Below, in pieces: positions 8,795-16,773 of a DNA stretch of 64,000 nucleotides. Position numbers and translations under genes: made by a program. Each line of letters starts with the position of its first letter. The stretch's first letter is position 1. The notes below the pieces were generated by a model. That model was not told where the DNA came from. It did no database searches and saw nothing but the letters and a program-made list of their open reading frames with translations. Source of the stretch: Calditrichota bacterium (lineage in GTDB: Bacteria; Calditrichota; Calditrichia; Calditrichales; J004); the NCBI GenBank assembly GCA_024277115.1, contig JAJRVW010000052.1, positions 1 through 64,000 on the forward strand, written 5' to 3'.

Positions 8795-9194
8795 AATTCC
8801 CTCATTTTTTAAAATAGGCGGTAATAAAAAGTACTTTGGTTCCGATAAATTATTTTCTGTGTTTTCAGGCCAAAACTCTCATTATCATGCCAATCAGAAG
8901 GAAGCGTCCCATCAAATCTAACAACCATGGGATTCTTCGTTTGAAAGACAACTCAGAATGACAGGATTTTTAATTATTTAGATCACAACCATATATTGTT
9001 TTTAACTTTGCGTCTCTGCACCTATGCGGCTTATAAATTGCCCAGGTTGGCTTAGATATCAAAATCAATAAAAATATAAATACATCAAAACCACTTTTAA
9101 GTATAAAATAGATTTTGTAGTTTTACCAATCAATTGTTCCAATATTTTAAAACTAAATTAACTGAATATTCGGGAAAGAATTACCGGAGAATAA
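8795..9194. other. 400-bp divergent intergenic region
   Basis: No gene seen. It must hold the promoters of the SDR gene (minus) and the AtuA-like gene (plus). It contains copy 2 of the GTCAT...GCATC-type element at 8930-8964, and is otherwise AT-rich without an obvious structured RNA. A clear Shine-Dalgarno (GGAG) stands just before the AtuA-like start. Confidence 0.6.
8930..8964. repeat. GTCAT...GCATC interspersed element, copy 2 (degenerate)
   Basis: Reads GGATTCTTCG, then a short variable middle, then CTCAGAATGACAGG. This is the reverse orientation of the element at 2152-2183, with GATTCTTC in place of GATGCTTC. Confidence 0.4.
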
Positions 9195-10559
9195 ATGAAA
9201 AAATTTATCCGCATCGCCAGCGGACAAGGCTATTGGGGTGATCGTTTTGACGCGCCGATTGATCAGGTCCGTGAAGGCGACGTTGACTATCTTGTGATGG
9301 ATTACCTGGCCGAGGTGACCATGTCGATTATGCAAAAACAAAAAATGCGCGATCCCAGCGTGGGGTACGCCAAAGATTTTGTCCCTTTAATGGAAACGCT
9401 TTTGCCCCTGCTTGTAGAAAAAAATGTAACCTTAATTACCAATGCCGGCGGTGTAAATCCCGTTGCCTGCATGCTGGCCATTCGGGAAATCGCCGAGAGA
9501 AAAGGCTTTACCGGTTTAAAAATTGCAGCTGTTTATGGCGACGATATTCTCAACCAACTCGATTCGCTGATCTCCTCCGGCAATAATTTAAAAAACATGG
9601 AAACCGGGGACGACCTAAGCACAGTACGCAAACAAGTTTCCAGCGCCAATGTATATTTTGGGGCCCGGCCTGTGGTCGAAGCACTGGAACAAGGCGCGCA
9701 GGTTATTGTGACCGGGCGCGTGACCGATACGGGTATTTCGCTTGCCCCGATGGTGCACGAATTTGGCTGGAAATGGGATGACTGGGACAAGCTGGCTACA
9801 GGCGTTATTGGCGGGCACATCAACGAGTGTGGCGCACAAGGCAGCGGCGGCAACTTTTTTGCAGGCTGGAAAGACGTGCCCAATATGGAGCGCATTGGCT
9901 TCCCGATTGTTGAAGCCTATCCGGATGGCCATTTGGTTGTAACCAAGCATGAATCACTTGGCGGTTTGGTGAGCGAGCAAACCATTAAAGAGCAACTTTT
10001 GTATGAGCTGGGCAACCCTGCAGATTACATCACGCCTGACTGTGTGGCCGATTTTACATCTATCCAACTAAAAGAAGAAGCACCTAACCGGGTAAAAGTT
10101 TTCGGGATAAAAGGTTTTCCCGATACGCCGTTTTATAAAGTCTCCATCTCCTATTTTGATGGCTACACAAGTATTGGCCAGCTAACTTATACCTGGCCCG
10201 ATGCCTTGCAAAAAGCCCAAAAGGCCGATGAGATAATCCGTAAACGGCTGGAATACCTCGGTTTAAAATTTGATGATATTTATACAGAATTTTTGGGCTA
10301 TAATGCCTGCGGTGGCGATACGGCCCCTCCGATAGAAAACCCGAACGAAGTTGTTTTACATATTGGCGTGCGCGGCCATAATTATAAAGAGATGAATAAA
10401 TTCTCGCGCGAGGTAATCCCGTTGGTTTTAACCGGCCCGCCTACTGTAACCGGCTTTGGTGGCGGCCGTCCAAAAGTGCGCGAGGTGATCGCCTATTGGC
10501 CTGCCCTGCTTAGGAAGGAAACTGTAGAGCCCAAAGTGTTGACGATTGAAGTTATCTAA
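9195..10559 (+). CDS. Acyclic terpene utilisation AtuA family protein (DUF1446)
   Basis: 454 residues matching the main domain of AtuA: RIASGQGYWGDR at the start, ITNAGGVNPVAC, VTGRVTDTGISLAP, GGHINECGAQGSGGNF and the C-terminal GVRGHNYKEMNKFSREVIPL. AtuA proteins occur with acyclic-terpene and fatty-acid degradation genes; the biochemical activity is not established. In many proteobacteria a roughly 100-residue C-terminal domain is fused, but here it is the separate gene at 10748. GGAGAATAA precedes the ATG. No other terpene-pathway gene is nearby, so the pathway is unknown. Confidence 0.9.
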   Translation: MKKFIRIASGQGYWGDRFDAPIDQVREGDVDYLVMDYLAEVTMSIMQKQKMRDPSVGYAKDFVPLMETLLPLLVEKNVTLITNAGGVNPVACMLAIREIAERKGFTGLKIAAVYGDDILNQLDSLISSGNNLKNMETGDDLSTVRKQVSSANVYFGARPVVEALEQGAQVIVTGRVTDTGISLAPMVHEFGWKWDDWDKLATGVIGGHINECGAQGSGGNFFAGWKDVPNMERIGFPIVEAYPDGHLVVTKHESLGGLVSEQTIKEQLLYELGNPADYITPDCVADFTSIQLKEEAPNRVKVFGIKGFPDTPFYKVSISYFDGYTSIGQLTYTWPDALQKAQKADEIIRKRLEYLGLKFDDIYTEFLGYNACGGDTAPPIENPNEVVLHIGVRGHNYKEMNKFSREVIPLVLTGPPTVTGFGGGRPKVREVIAYWPALLRKETVEPKVLTIEVI

Positions 10560-10747
10560 ATCATTGAAGGATTTTAAGATTGTAAGACTGAAAGATTGAC
10601 AAATCCAAATTCTCATTCTGTATGGAACTCTTTCTTATTTGGCAGGACTTGGAACAGGATAAAAAAGTTTTCAGTATGACAGGTTCGAGTTGTTGATTTA
10701 ATGTACTTTTAAAACGCTAATACCTGATAAAATAAAGGACAGATTAA

Positions 10748-11086
10748 ATGAAAAAAGTTCAACTACTAAAACTGGCCCATGCCCGCTCCGGCGATAAAGG
10801 CGATACGGCCAACGTAGGTGTTATCGCGTTAAAACCGGAATTTTACGAAATCATAAAAGAACAGCTTACCGAGGAAAAAGTAAAATCCCATTTTGGCAAA
10901 AACGTTAAAGGCAAAGTGGAACGGTTTGAAATGCCCAATCTCGGCGCTTTAAATTTTTTATTGCATAATGCCTTAGGCGGTGGCGGTACGCTTACATTAA
11001 AACATGATGCCCAGGGAAAGGTCGTAAGCGCCAATATTTTACGCATGGAAATTGATGTACCTGATGAAATTGCAAAGACATTATAA
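10748..11086 (+). CDS. AtuA-related C-terminal domain protein (stand-alone)
   Basis: A 112-residue protein with LAHARSGDKGDTANVGVIA, PNLGALNFLLHNALGGGG and a final MEIDVPDEI. These are the marks of the AtuA-like ferredoxin-fold domain that is often fused to AtuA. It most likely forms a complex with the AtuA-family protein encoded 188 bp upstream. AAGGA lies eight bases before the ATG. The 188-bp gap holds no gene; it includes a degenerate AAGATTG/AAGACTG tandem and a TATGACAG word that may be a worn copy of the GTCAT repeat. Confidence 0.85.
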   Translation: MKKVQLLKLAHARSGDKGDTANVGVIALKPEFYEIIKEQLTEEKVKSHFGKNVKGKVERFEMPNLGALNFLLHNALGGGGTLTLKHDAQGKVVSANILRMEIDVPDEIAKTL

Positions 11087-11104
11087 GAAAAAGGGTATAA
11101 TATA

Positions 11105-11896
11105 GTGGAAAGTAAGAAAACAAAGAATTTACGCATTCTTTCCTGGAACGTAAACGGCATCCGTGCCGTGGTGCGCAAAGGCCACGACCAATGGATTAAC
11201 AGCAAGCCAGCCGATATCCTTTGTATGCAAGAAGTAAAGGCTACTTATGTACAAGGCAAGGCCGCTCTATTTCCAACAGTTTATAAAAATATTGCCTGGA
11301 ACGATACCCAAAGCAAAGCCGGCTATTCCGGTGTGGCAACCCTTTCGTCCATTGTGCCTTTAAAAACAGAAAGCGGTTTTGGGCTGGATGAATTTGACCG
11401 GGAAGGCCGCATACTTATCCATGAGTTTGAAGATTTTTTTCTGTACAATATTTATTTCCCCAATGGGCAGCGTGATAATGAGCGTTTGGATTATAAGCTC
11501 CGGTTTTATGATTCCTTTTTAGAGCATGCGCAAAACAACCGCAAAAGTGGAAAGGCCATTTTAATCTGTGGCGATTTGAACACAGCCCATACGGAAATCG
11601 ATTTAAAAAACCCAAAGGCCAATGAGAAAAATTCCGGTTTTTTACCTGTGGAACGTGCCTGGATGGATAAATTAGTGGCAAGCGGTTATGTGGATACGTT
11701 CCGGATATTCGAGCAAGAAGGTGGACATTACAGCTGGTGGACATATCGCCAAAATGCGCGAGAAAGGAATATTGGCTGGCGGTTGGATTACTTTTTTGTG
11801 AACGAGGAGCACCAATCCATTATAAAAGACGCCTTTATTCTAAAAGATGTGATGGGCTCAGATCATTGTCCGGTCTGGATAGATATTTCGATCTAA
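11105..11896 (+). CDS. xth: Exodeoxyribonuclease III (AP endonuclease, Xth family)
   Basis: A 263-residue EEP-fold DNA repair nuclease. Motifs in order are LSWNVNGIRAV, MQEVKA (metal Glu), YFPNGQRDNERL, ICGDLNTAH (Asp-Asn), WWTYR, WRLDYFF and the terminal SDHCPVW (Asp-His). It cuts DNA 5' to abasic sites and degrades 3' ends. The start is a GTG 18 bases after the AtuA-like small gene, so the three forward genes may share a transcript. The length is normal for the family. Confidence 0.96.
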   Translation: MESKKTKNLRILSWNVNGIRAVVRKGHDQWINSKPADILCMQEVKATYVQGKAALFPTVYKNIAWNDTQSKAGYSGVATLSSIVPLKTESGFGLDEFDREGRILIHEFEDFFLYNIYFPNGQRDNERLDYKLRFYDSFLEHAQNNRKSGKAILICGDLNTAHTEIDLKNPKANEKNSGFLPVERAWMDKLVASGYVDTFRIFEQEGGHYSWWTYRQNARERNIGWRLDYFFVNEEHQSIIKDAFILKDVMGSDHCPVWIDISI

Positions 11897-11948
11897 TTAA
11901 TATGTCCGGGTCTTTTGATCTAGGTCAACGCCCAAAACAGGCGGCACA

Positions 11949-12051
11949 GATAGATTTGTATACTCAAAAAAAACAATCCTTTAAAATTTCAAACTTTAAA
12001 ATTCTCATTTTTTATTAATCCCATACGAGTATAGAGCGTAACAAATCTATC
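11949..12051. repeat. Long-range inverted repeat upstream of the Ig-repeat lipoprotein gene
   Basis: GATAGATTTGT (11949-11959) is perfectly complementary to ACAAATCTATC (12041-12051). Just inside, ATACTC (11960-11965) pairs with GAGTAT (12027-12032) after an 8-base bulge. The enclosed part is AT-rich with two copies of a TTTAAAATT word. The right arm ends 31 bases before the start codon, so the structure would be in the leader if transcription starts upstream. It could be a leader fold or a small dyad element. Confidence 0.55.
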
Positions 12052-12082
12052 CGTATTTAAAATCCATCCGGGAGCGTTATAA

Positions 12083-13354
12083 ATGTTAAAAAAGTATTTA
12101 TTTATTTTTATGATTAGTTTACTGGTTCTTCAATGTGAACTGCCCACACCAATAGATATTCTCCCCCCTGTTCCCGTACTGGTTTATCCGTACGAGGGCG
12201 CGGTGATTTCTAAGGATATAAAGGTACGGGTCGAAGCTTCAGATAATAAAAAAATCAAAAAAGTCTGGGCCTATCTTGATGGGGAGTTTCTTGGAGAAAC
12301 ATCTTCACAGCCATACTTAATCGATCTTGTGATCACTGATTCTGAAAAAAAAGACGGCCTCTCACACGTCATCCAAATTGCTGCATCGGATGAAAATGAT
12401 AATATTGGTTATTCGGCCATTACCCGTTTTACCATTGCCGAAACCGATGATATTATCCCGCCTTCGATAACAATTTTAAACCCCCAACCAGGGCAGACGG
12501 TGGAAGATACGGTAAAAGTTATTGCATTGGCGCAAGACGAAAGGTCAATCAGCGATGTTGAGTTTTTTGTTGATGGCGTAAAACTTAGCGGTGTCACGGC
12601 AACCCCAAACCAAACCGACCCTAAAAGCAGGACATATTTTGTTATGTGGGCCACATCAGAGTTTGAGGATTCCACCAACCACACCCTTTATGCAAAAGCA
12701 ACGGATGGCGGGAACAACACATCCATTTCACCGGTCGTAACGGTATCCGTTTTTCCGACAAAAGACACAACGCCCCCGGCAGGTATAATTACTTATCCGC
12801 TTGGCGGCCAAGTGGTTTTTGGAACAGTTAATGTCACCATCGAAGCCACGGATGATGCGGCTGTTTCCAAAGTGGAGCTTTATGTTGATGGCGAAAATAT
12901 TGCAACTGACTCGGCCACACCGTTCCAGTTTTCGTGGGATACAGCGCCTTATGCCGATGACGGGACACATTCGATCTATGCAAAAGTTTATGACCAATCG
13001 GGTAATAATTCAACCACTGCGCTTACAACAATTACCGTTTCATCCGGCACATCGGATGATGTAACAGCGCCAAGTGTTTTAGTGCTTTACCCCACAACAG
13101 GCAGAACGGTTTCCGGCACAGTAAGCATTGGCGCCGATGCGCGTGACAATGTGGGTGTTACCAAAGTAGAGTATTTTATTGATGGCGCGCTCGAGGGCAC
13201 AACAACTTCGGCCACAAACGGTACCTGGTTTTATAACTGGAACAGTACCGCCAAAGCAGATACCAACACACACACAATTTATTTAAAGGCTTATGATGCC
13301 GCCGGCAATATTGGCACCTCGGCTTTAACAACCGTGACAGTTGTAGCGCCATAA
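12083..13354 (+). CDS. Lipoprotein with four bacterial Ig-like (Big_9-type) domains
   Basis: 423 residues. A signal peptide ending in LVLQC is a lipobox, followed by a proline-rich linker and four tandem repeats of about 95-100 residues. Each repeat contains P-x-I/V-x-Y/N-P, then a G-xVx-xx-V-x-I/V-x-A-x-D core, then V-E-F/Y-x-V/I-D-G and an H-x-I/L-Y-x-K-A-x-D end (for example VSKVELYVDGENIA and HSIYAKVYDQSGN). Such domains are usually cell-surface or adhesion modules. No enzyme domain is present. GGGAG precedes the ATG, and the gene ends at a strong hairpin terminator. Confidence 0.85.
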   Translation: MLKKYLFIFMISLLVLQCELPTPIDILPPVPVLVYPYEGAVISKDIKVRVEASDNKKIKKVWAYLDGEFLGETSSQPYLIDLVITDSEKKDGLSHVIQIAASDENDNIGYSAITRFTIAETDDIIPPSITILNPQPGQTVEDTVKVIALAQDERSISDVEFFVDGVKLSGVTATPNQTDPKSRTYFVMWATSEFEDSTNHTLYAKATDGGNNTSISPVVTVSVFPTKDTTPPAGIITYPLGGQVVFGTVNVTIEATDDAAVSKVELYVDGENIATDSATPFQFSWDTAPYADDGTHSIYAKVYDQSGNNSTTALTTITVSSGTSDDVTAPSVLVLYPTTGRTVSGTVSIGADARDNVGVTKVEYFIDGALEGTTTSATNGTWFYNWNSTAKADTNTHTIYLKAYDAAGNIGTSALTTVTVVAP

Positions 13355-13362
13355 TTTTCTTA

Positions 13363-13410
13363 ATAAAACAAAAGGCAATCCCCGATTTTGGAGATGGCCT
13401 TTTGTTTTAT
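13363..13410. terminator. Bidirectional intrinsic terminator
   Basis: Perfect 14-bp arms ATAAAACAAAAGGC (13363-13376) and GCCTTTTGTTTTAT (13397-13410) enclose a 20-base loop that can itself pair partly. The T-rich right arm and the A-rich left arm give a U-run in both directions, as expected between the convergent Ig-lipoprotein and larB genes. Confidence 0.9.
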
Positions 13411-13454
13411 TCTAATTCATCTTAAAAATTTTAGACACCTAACTTACTTCTTCT

Positions 13455-14234
13455 CTACAAAGTTACCCTATCAACCATACGCACCACCTGGCAGGCGGCA
13501 AAAGCGGCAGAAAAACCATTATCGATATTGACGACCGTAACGCCCGGCGCACAGGAGTTAAGCATGCCCAGCAATGCAGATATGCCTTTAAAACTCGCGC
13601 CATAACCTACACTGGTCGGTACGGCAAAAACCGGGCAATTCACCAGGCCGCCAACCACACTGGGCAAAGCGCCCTCCATTCCGGCAATTACGATCACGGC
13701 TGTGGCTTTTTGCAGAATTTCCAATTTATACACCACACGGTGCAGACCGGCTACACCCACATCCACTACTTTCTCAAAGGCCGTATTCATGGCGATGCAT
13801 GTTTCGGCGGCTTCCTCCACAACAGGCAGGTCGCTTGTGCCCGCGGCAACAATGGCAATAAAAGGTGTGCCCTTCCGTCGTTTTGGCGGGGCAGGTGCAT
13901 TTAAAATAAGTGTACGCCCTGTTTTGTTGAAACGCGCTTTGGGATGTTCTTCTTTAAGTGCAACAAACTGTTTTTTCTTTAGGCGGGTAAAGAGAACGGG
14001 CTCTTTTTGTTTGCTAAAAGTGGCGGCAATCTTTAAGAGATGTTTTGTTTTTTTACTCTCGGCATATACTACTTCGCCAAGCCCCATGCGCAATACACGG
14101 TGATGATCGGGCATAAAAAAATTATTCGATTCCTTTTGGAATGGGCCTTGTTTAAGCTGCGCAACAGCCTCATCAACGGAAAGTTTATTTTCTTTTAGAC
14201 GGATTAATAAATCTTTAAGGTGTTGTTCTTTCAC
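13455..14234 (-). CDS. larB: Nickel-pincer cofactor biosynthesis protein LarB
   Basis: 259 residues. The N-terminal half is LarB-specific (LLIRLKENKLSVDEAV, then HHRVLRMGLGEVVYAESK). The C-terminal half (about 125-255) is PurE/AIR-carboxylase-like: IVAAGTSDLPVVEEAAET, DVGVAGLHR, VIVIAGMEGALPSVVGGL and PTSVGYGASF. LarB carboxylates and hydrolyses nicotinic acid adenine dinucleotide, the first step to the nickel-pincer nucleotide cofactor of lactate racemase-like enzymes. Its start overlaps the larE stop by four bases, so the two are translationally coupled. No larC or larA homologue is in the window. Confidence 0.95.
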   Translation of the reverse strand: MKEQHLKDLLIRLKENKLSVDEAVAQLKQGPFQKESNNFFMPDHHRVLRMGLGEVVYAESKKTKHLLKIAATFSKQKEPVLFTRLKKKQFVALKEEHPKARFNKTGRTLILNAPAPPKRRKGTPFIAIVAAGTSDLPVVEEAAETCIAMNTAFEKVVDVGVAGLHRVVYKLEILQKATAVIVIAGMEGALPSVVGGLVNCPVFAVPTSVGYGASFKGISALLGMLNSCAPGVTVVNIDNGFSAAFAACQVVRMVDRVTL

Positions 14235-15091
14235 GAATCGGCGCCCCCGGTTTTATAACCTGCAAGGTCTAACGTGACCCATTTATAACCACGCGCACGG
14301 CCTTCCCGGCCCAGTAGATCTTTTATGCCAAACACCTTTTCCATCTCCTCTGCAGCTACTTCAATTCGTAAAAAATTATTCTCTTTTGATTGGTTTATAC
14401 GGACACGGCAAATTTTAATCCCCGCACTTTTAAGAATACTTTCCATAAAGGCAATATCCGCCAATCGGCCCGATGTGACCGGAACACCATGGGCAATCCG
14501 TGAACTTAAACAAGGGCTGGCTGCTTTCTCTGCAAGTTCAATTCCCTCTTCTTTTAGGAGCGCACGAATCTCTTCTTTTGTAAACCCAACTTCCGCCAAT
14601 GGCGCTAAGATTCCATTTTCCAGCGAAGCCTGGTGTCCGGGACGGTCATCGGAAAAATCCGAGGCATTATATCCGTAGGCGATCCATTTTAAACCCTTTT
14701 TTTTGGCGATTGATTTTGCGATGGTAAACAGCTCTGTTTTACAATGATAGCAACGCAAGGCGTCATTTTGCACATAGTCCGGGTTTTCCATCTCCCGGCT
14801 GTTTACCCAAATATGGTCAATATTAAAATCACGGATAAACTTTTGCACATCTTCCCTGTCCTGTTGCGGTAAACTTTCACTCGTGGTGGTAAGCGCCGTT
14901 ACCCGGCCACCATTTTCTTCTGCCATTTTTTGCGCCGCCCATAATAGAAATGCGCTGTCCACCCCACCGGAAAAAGCTATAAGCAGACCATCTTTTATTG
15001 TTTTTAATAAATTTTCTTTTAAATCATCCCATTTTATTTCGATTAATGAAGCCGTTTCGGTCATAAGTAAAGACATTAATTTATAATCCAT
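14231..15091 (-). CDS. larE: Sulfur transferase LarE (nickel-pincer cofactor synthesis)
   Basis: A 286-residue PP-loop ATP pyrophosphatase with SGGVDS at 41-46. LarE adenylates the pyridinium dicarboxylate made by LarB and replaces its oxygens with sulfur. Three cysteines stand out: C114 and C117 in RCYHCK and C194 in SPCLSSR. Sacrificial LarE proteins use a single Cys, while forms with three Cys bind an iron-sulfur cluster and act catalytically; this one has the three-Cys pattern. The start is the first of three close in-frame ATGs and is not certain. The gene overlaps larB. Confidence 0.94.
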   Translation of the reverse strand: MDYKLMSLLMTETASLIEIKWDDLKENLLKTIKDGLLIAFSGGVDSAFLLWAAQKMAEENGGRVTALTTTSESLPQQDREDVQKFIRDFNIDHIWVNSREMENPDYVQNDALRCYHCKTELFTIAKSIAKKKGLKWIAYGYNASDFSDDRPGHQASLENGILAPLAEVGFTKEEIRALLKEEGIELAEKAASPCLSSRIAHGVPVTSGRLADIAFMESILKSAGIKICRVRINQSKENNFLRIEVAAEEMEKVFGIKDLLGREGRARGYKWVTLDLAGYKTGGADS

Positions 15092-15176
15092 CTATAAGTA
15101 AAAAATTTAAAAATGAAGAATGGCATCATCTTAATTCACGGAATTTACAACCCGAACAAAACGCTGAAGAAGAAAA

Positions 15177-15203
15177 GGATGCTTCGTTCCTCAGCATGAC
15201 AAG
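15177..15203. repeat. GTCAT...GCATC interspersed element, copy 3
   Basis: GGATGCTTCGTTCC followed directly by TCAGCATGACAAG. It is the shortest and cleanest copy of the element also found at 2152, 8930 and 32094, and lies in the gap between the secreted EEP gene and larE. GATGCT and AGCATG can pair. Confidence 0.5.
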
Positions 15204-15260
15204 AAATAGGGCGTATTACAAGATATTAATTAGTTCCAGAATTCTTGTTTTTTTGACAAT

Positions 15261-15310
15261 AATGCACAACTTTGCACAAAAGTCACGACTATTGTGCAAA
15301 GTGTTGCATT
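15261..15310 (-). terminator. Long hairpin abutting the stop of the secreted EEP gene
   Basis: 19-base arms (15261-15279 and 15292-15310) match at 17 positions, with a perfect 10-bp core CTTTGCACAA/TTGTGCAAAG and a 12-base loop. The right arm ends directly at the stop codon of the minus-strand gene. No U-run follows on the minus strand, so it may act as a mRNA 3'-end stabiliser or a factor-dependent terminator. Confidence 0.6.
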
Positions 15311-16249
15311 TTAGTCGTCGTCTTTTTCAAATTTAAAACTGGCGTATACAGGGCAGTGATCCGAAATTTTATCAAAATAGGCCGGAATATTTTCGCCCTC
15401 GTAAAAATCGTTGCCCGCAACACAGCCACCGCTTGTTTTTGTGCTGCCTTCAACAAATTCAATTTTGGCGTCGGCCGATACAAAAATCTGGTCAATGGTT
15501 GATGCCTTAATTTTATTAACCTTCCAATCCGGCTGCCAGTAATTTGTTGGTTTGCCATCCAGCTCGGATGTAGCCCAATAAAACCCAAGGCGCTCCATCA
15601 TTGGTGTAAATTCCCCGGCGCCCGCTTTGGTCACATTATTCATATCGCCCATTAAAATAATATCGCTGTCTTTGCTTTCTTCAGGCAAGGATTGCAATAT
15701 TTCTTCCAGTTTATCAAGCTGCTGCTTCCGACGGTCCCATCCACGCGGCGAAGCTTTTAAATGCACTACGATGGCATGAAAATCAAATCCGTTGGGCTTG
15801 CTTTTAAAGTAGGCCCTAAACGCCGGACGCAAGCGGGAATTTGGTTTAAGCAAAAGACTGGCGTACGTCTCAGGCTCGCCGACTAGTTCCAGCACAGAAG
15901 AGTCATATAAAAAACCAACTTTTTGTGAACCACCGGCCGTAGAATAAATCATCTCGTACTCTTCGCCCAGATATTTTTTGGCCATCTCGCCCAATAATTT
16001 TGGGTCTACAATTTCTTCAACCGCCAGCAACTCTATGTCCAAATCTTTCAGCAGGGCAAAGAGCGCTTCAATATCCGTGGCATTACCCTTAGGCGGATAA
16101 CGCAGGTTTATGTCATATTTTTTCATAAGCTCGCCATCATCCTTGCAGGGAAACCACTCAATATTAAATGTGCCGATTTCGATGGTCTGGCTTTGCTGCC
16201 CAAAAAGCATTCCTGATAACAGTATTAAAATAATCATACTCTTTTTCAT
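15311..16249 (-). CDS. Secreted endonuclease/exonuclease/phosphatase family protein
   Basis: 312 residues. A signal peptide (about 1-18, ending LFGQQ) is followed by an EEP-fold domain: EIGTFNIEWFP, LLAVEEI (metal Glu), IVVHLKASPRG, ILMGDMNNV and SDHCPVYASF. The catalytic residues are intact. The signal peptide argues for a periplasmic or extracellular nuclease or phosphodiesterase and not DNA repair. It starts inside the end of the upstream 175-residue gene (4-base overlap) with AAAGGGG before the ATG, so the two are co-translated. Confidence 0.9.
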   Translation of the reverse strand: MKKSMIILILLSGMLFGQQSQTIEIGTFNIEWFPCKDDGELMKKYDINLRYPPKGNATDIEALFALLKDLDIELLAVEEIVDPKLLGEMAKKYLGEEYEMIYSTAGGSQKVGFLYDSSVLELVGEPETYASLLLKPNSRLRPAFRAYFKSKPNGFDFHAIVVHLKASPRGWDRRKQQLDKLEEILQSLPEESKDSDIILMGDMNNVTKAGAGEFTPMMERLGFYWATSELDGKPTNYWQPDWKVNKIKASTIDQIFVSADAKIEFVEGSTKTSGGCVAGNDFYEGENIPAYFDKISDHCPVYASFKFEKDDD

Positions 16250-16773
16250 TGTTTTTCCCCTTTATCCTGTTTTTTTAAAAACTCCAAATATGACACAATA
16301 TTTGTTAGACGCTCCTCAAATTTCTTTTCGGGCGATGTGCGAAAGTGCAGGTTGTAAATCGAATCATAATCCCCCGAAGCTAAATTTAAACGCATGGGCG
16401 CCCCGCTAAAGGCGCACAAATAGGAGCACACTTTGTCTTGTTCGATATTTATATCCACAACAAGATCAAATAATTCGTCCCGTATAATTTTTAAATACTT
16501 ATCACTTGGTACGCCCAGCCAGCTCATGTCCTCTTTGCGCAAAGTACTGCTCACAAAAGTGGAGATACGCGCCTTGGAAAAAATGTCCATTAATCTTTTT
16601 ATAAAAACCTGAACCGGTTCGGTAAAATCATTTTGTGCGGGCAGAATTATCAACGCCTTTTCTACTTTTTTTAACTCCGAGGAGAAATCGTAGGCTCGCT
16701 CCTGCCTGGCCAGCATTTTTAAGCGAAAGTTCAGGAACTGGTTTAAAGCCGCTTTTTTTATGGGATTTGTCAA
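16246..16773 (-). CDS. Conserved hypothetical protein (DUF6913-like)
   Basis: 175 residues with no certain family. The layout (basic N-terminal helix, KALIILPA strand, FSKARISTFVSSTL, FDLVVDINIE, YLCAFSGAPMRLNLAS, and a final YLEFLKK helix) resembles the DUF6913 proteins that I recall from Bacteroidetes, and loosely a half glycosyltransferase-9 fold. The start is TTG, overlapping the rarA stop as TTGA, and is supported by GAGGAG seven bases upstream. It is tightly coupled to rarA on one side and to the secreted EEP gene on the other. Function unknown. Confidence 0.75.
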   Translation of the reverse strand: MTNPIKKAALNQFLNFRLKMLARQERAYDFSSELKKVEKALIILPAQNDFTEPVQVFIKRLMDIFSKARISTFVSSTLRKEDMSWLGVPSDKYLKIIRDELFDLVVDINIEQDKVCSYLCAFSGAPMRLNLASGDYDSIYNLHFRTSPEKKFEERLTNIVSYLEFLKKQDKGEKQ

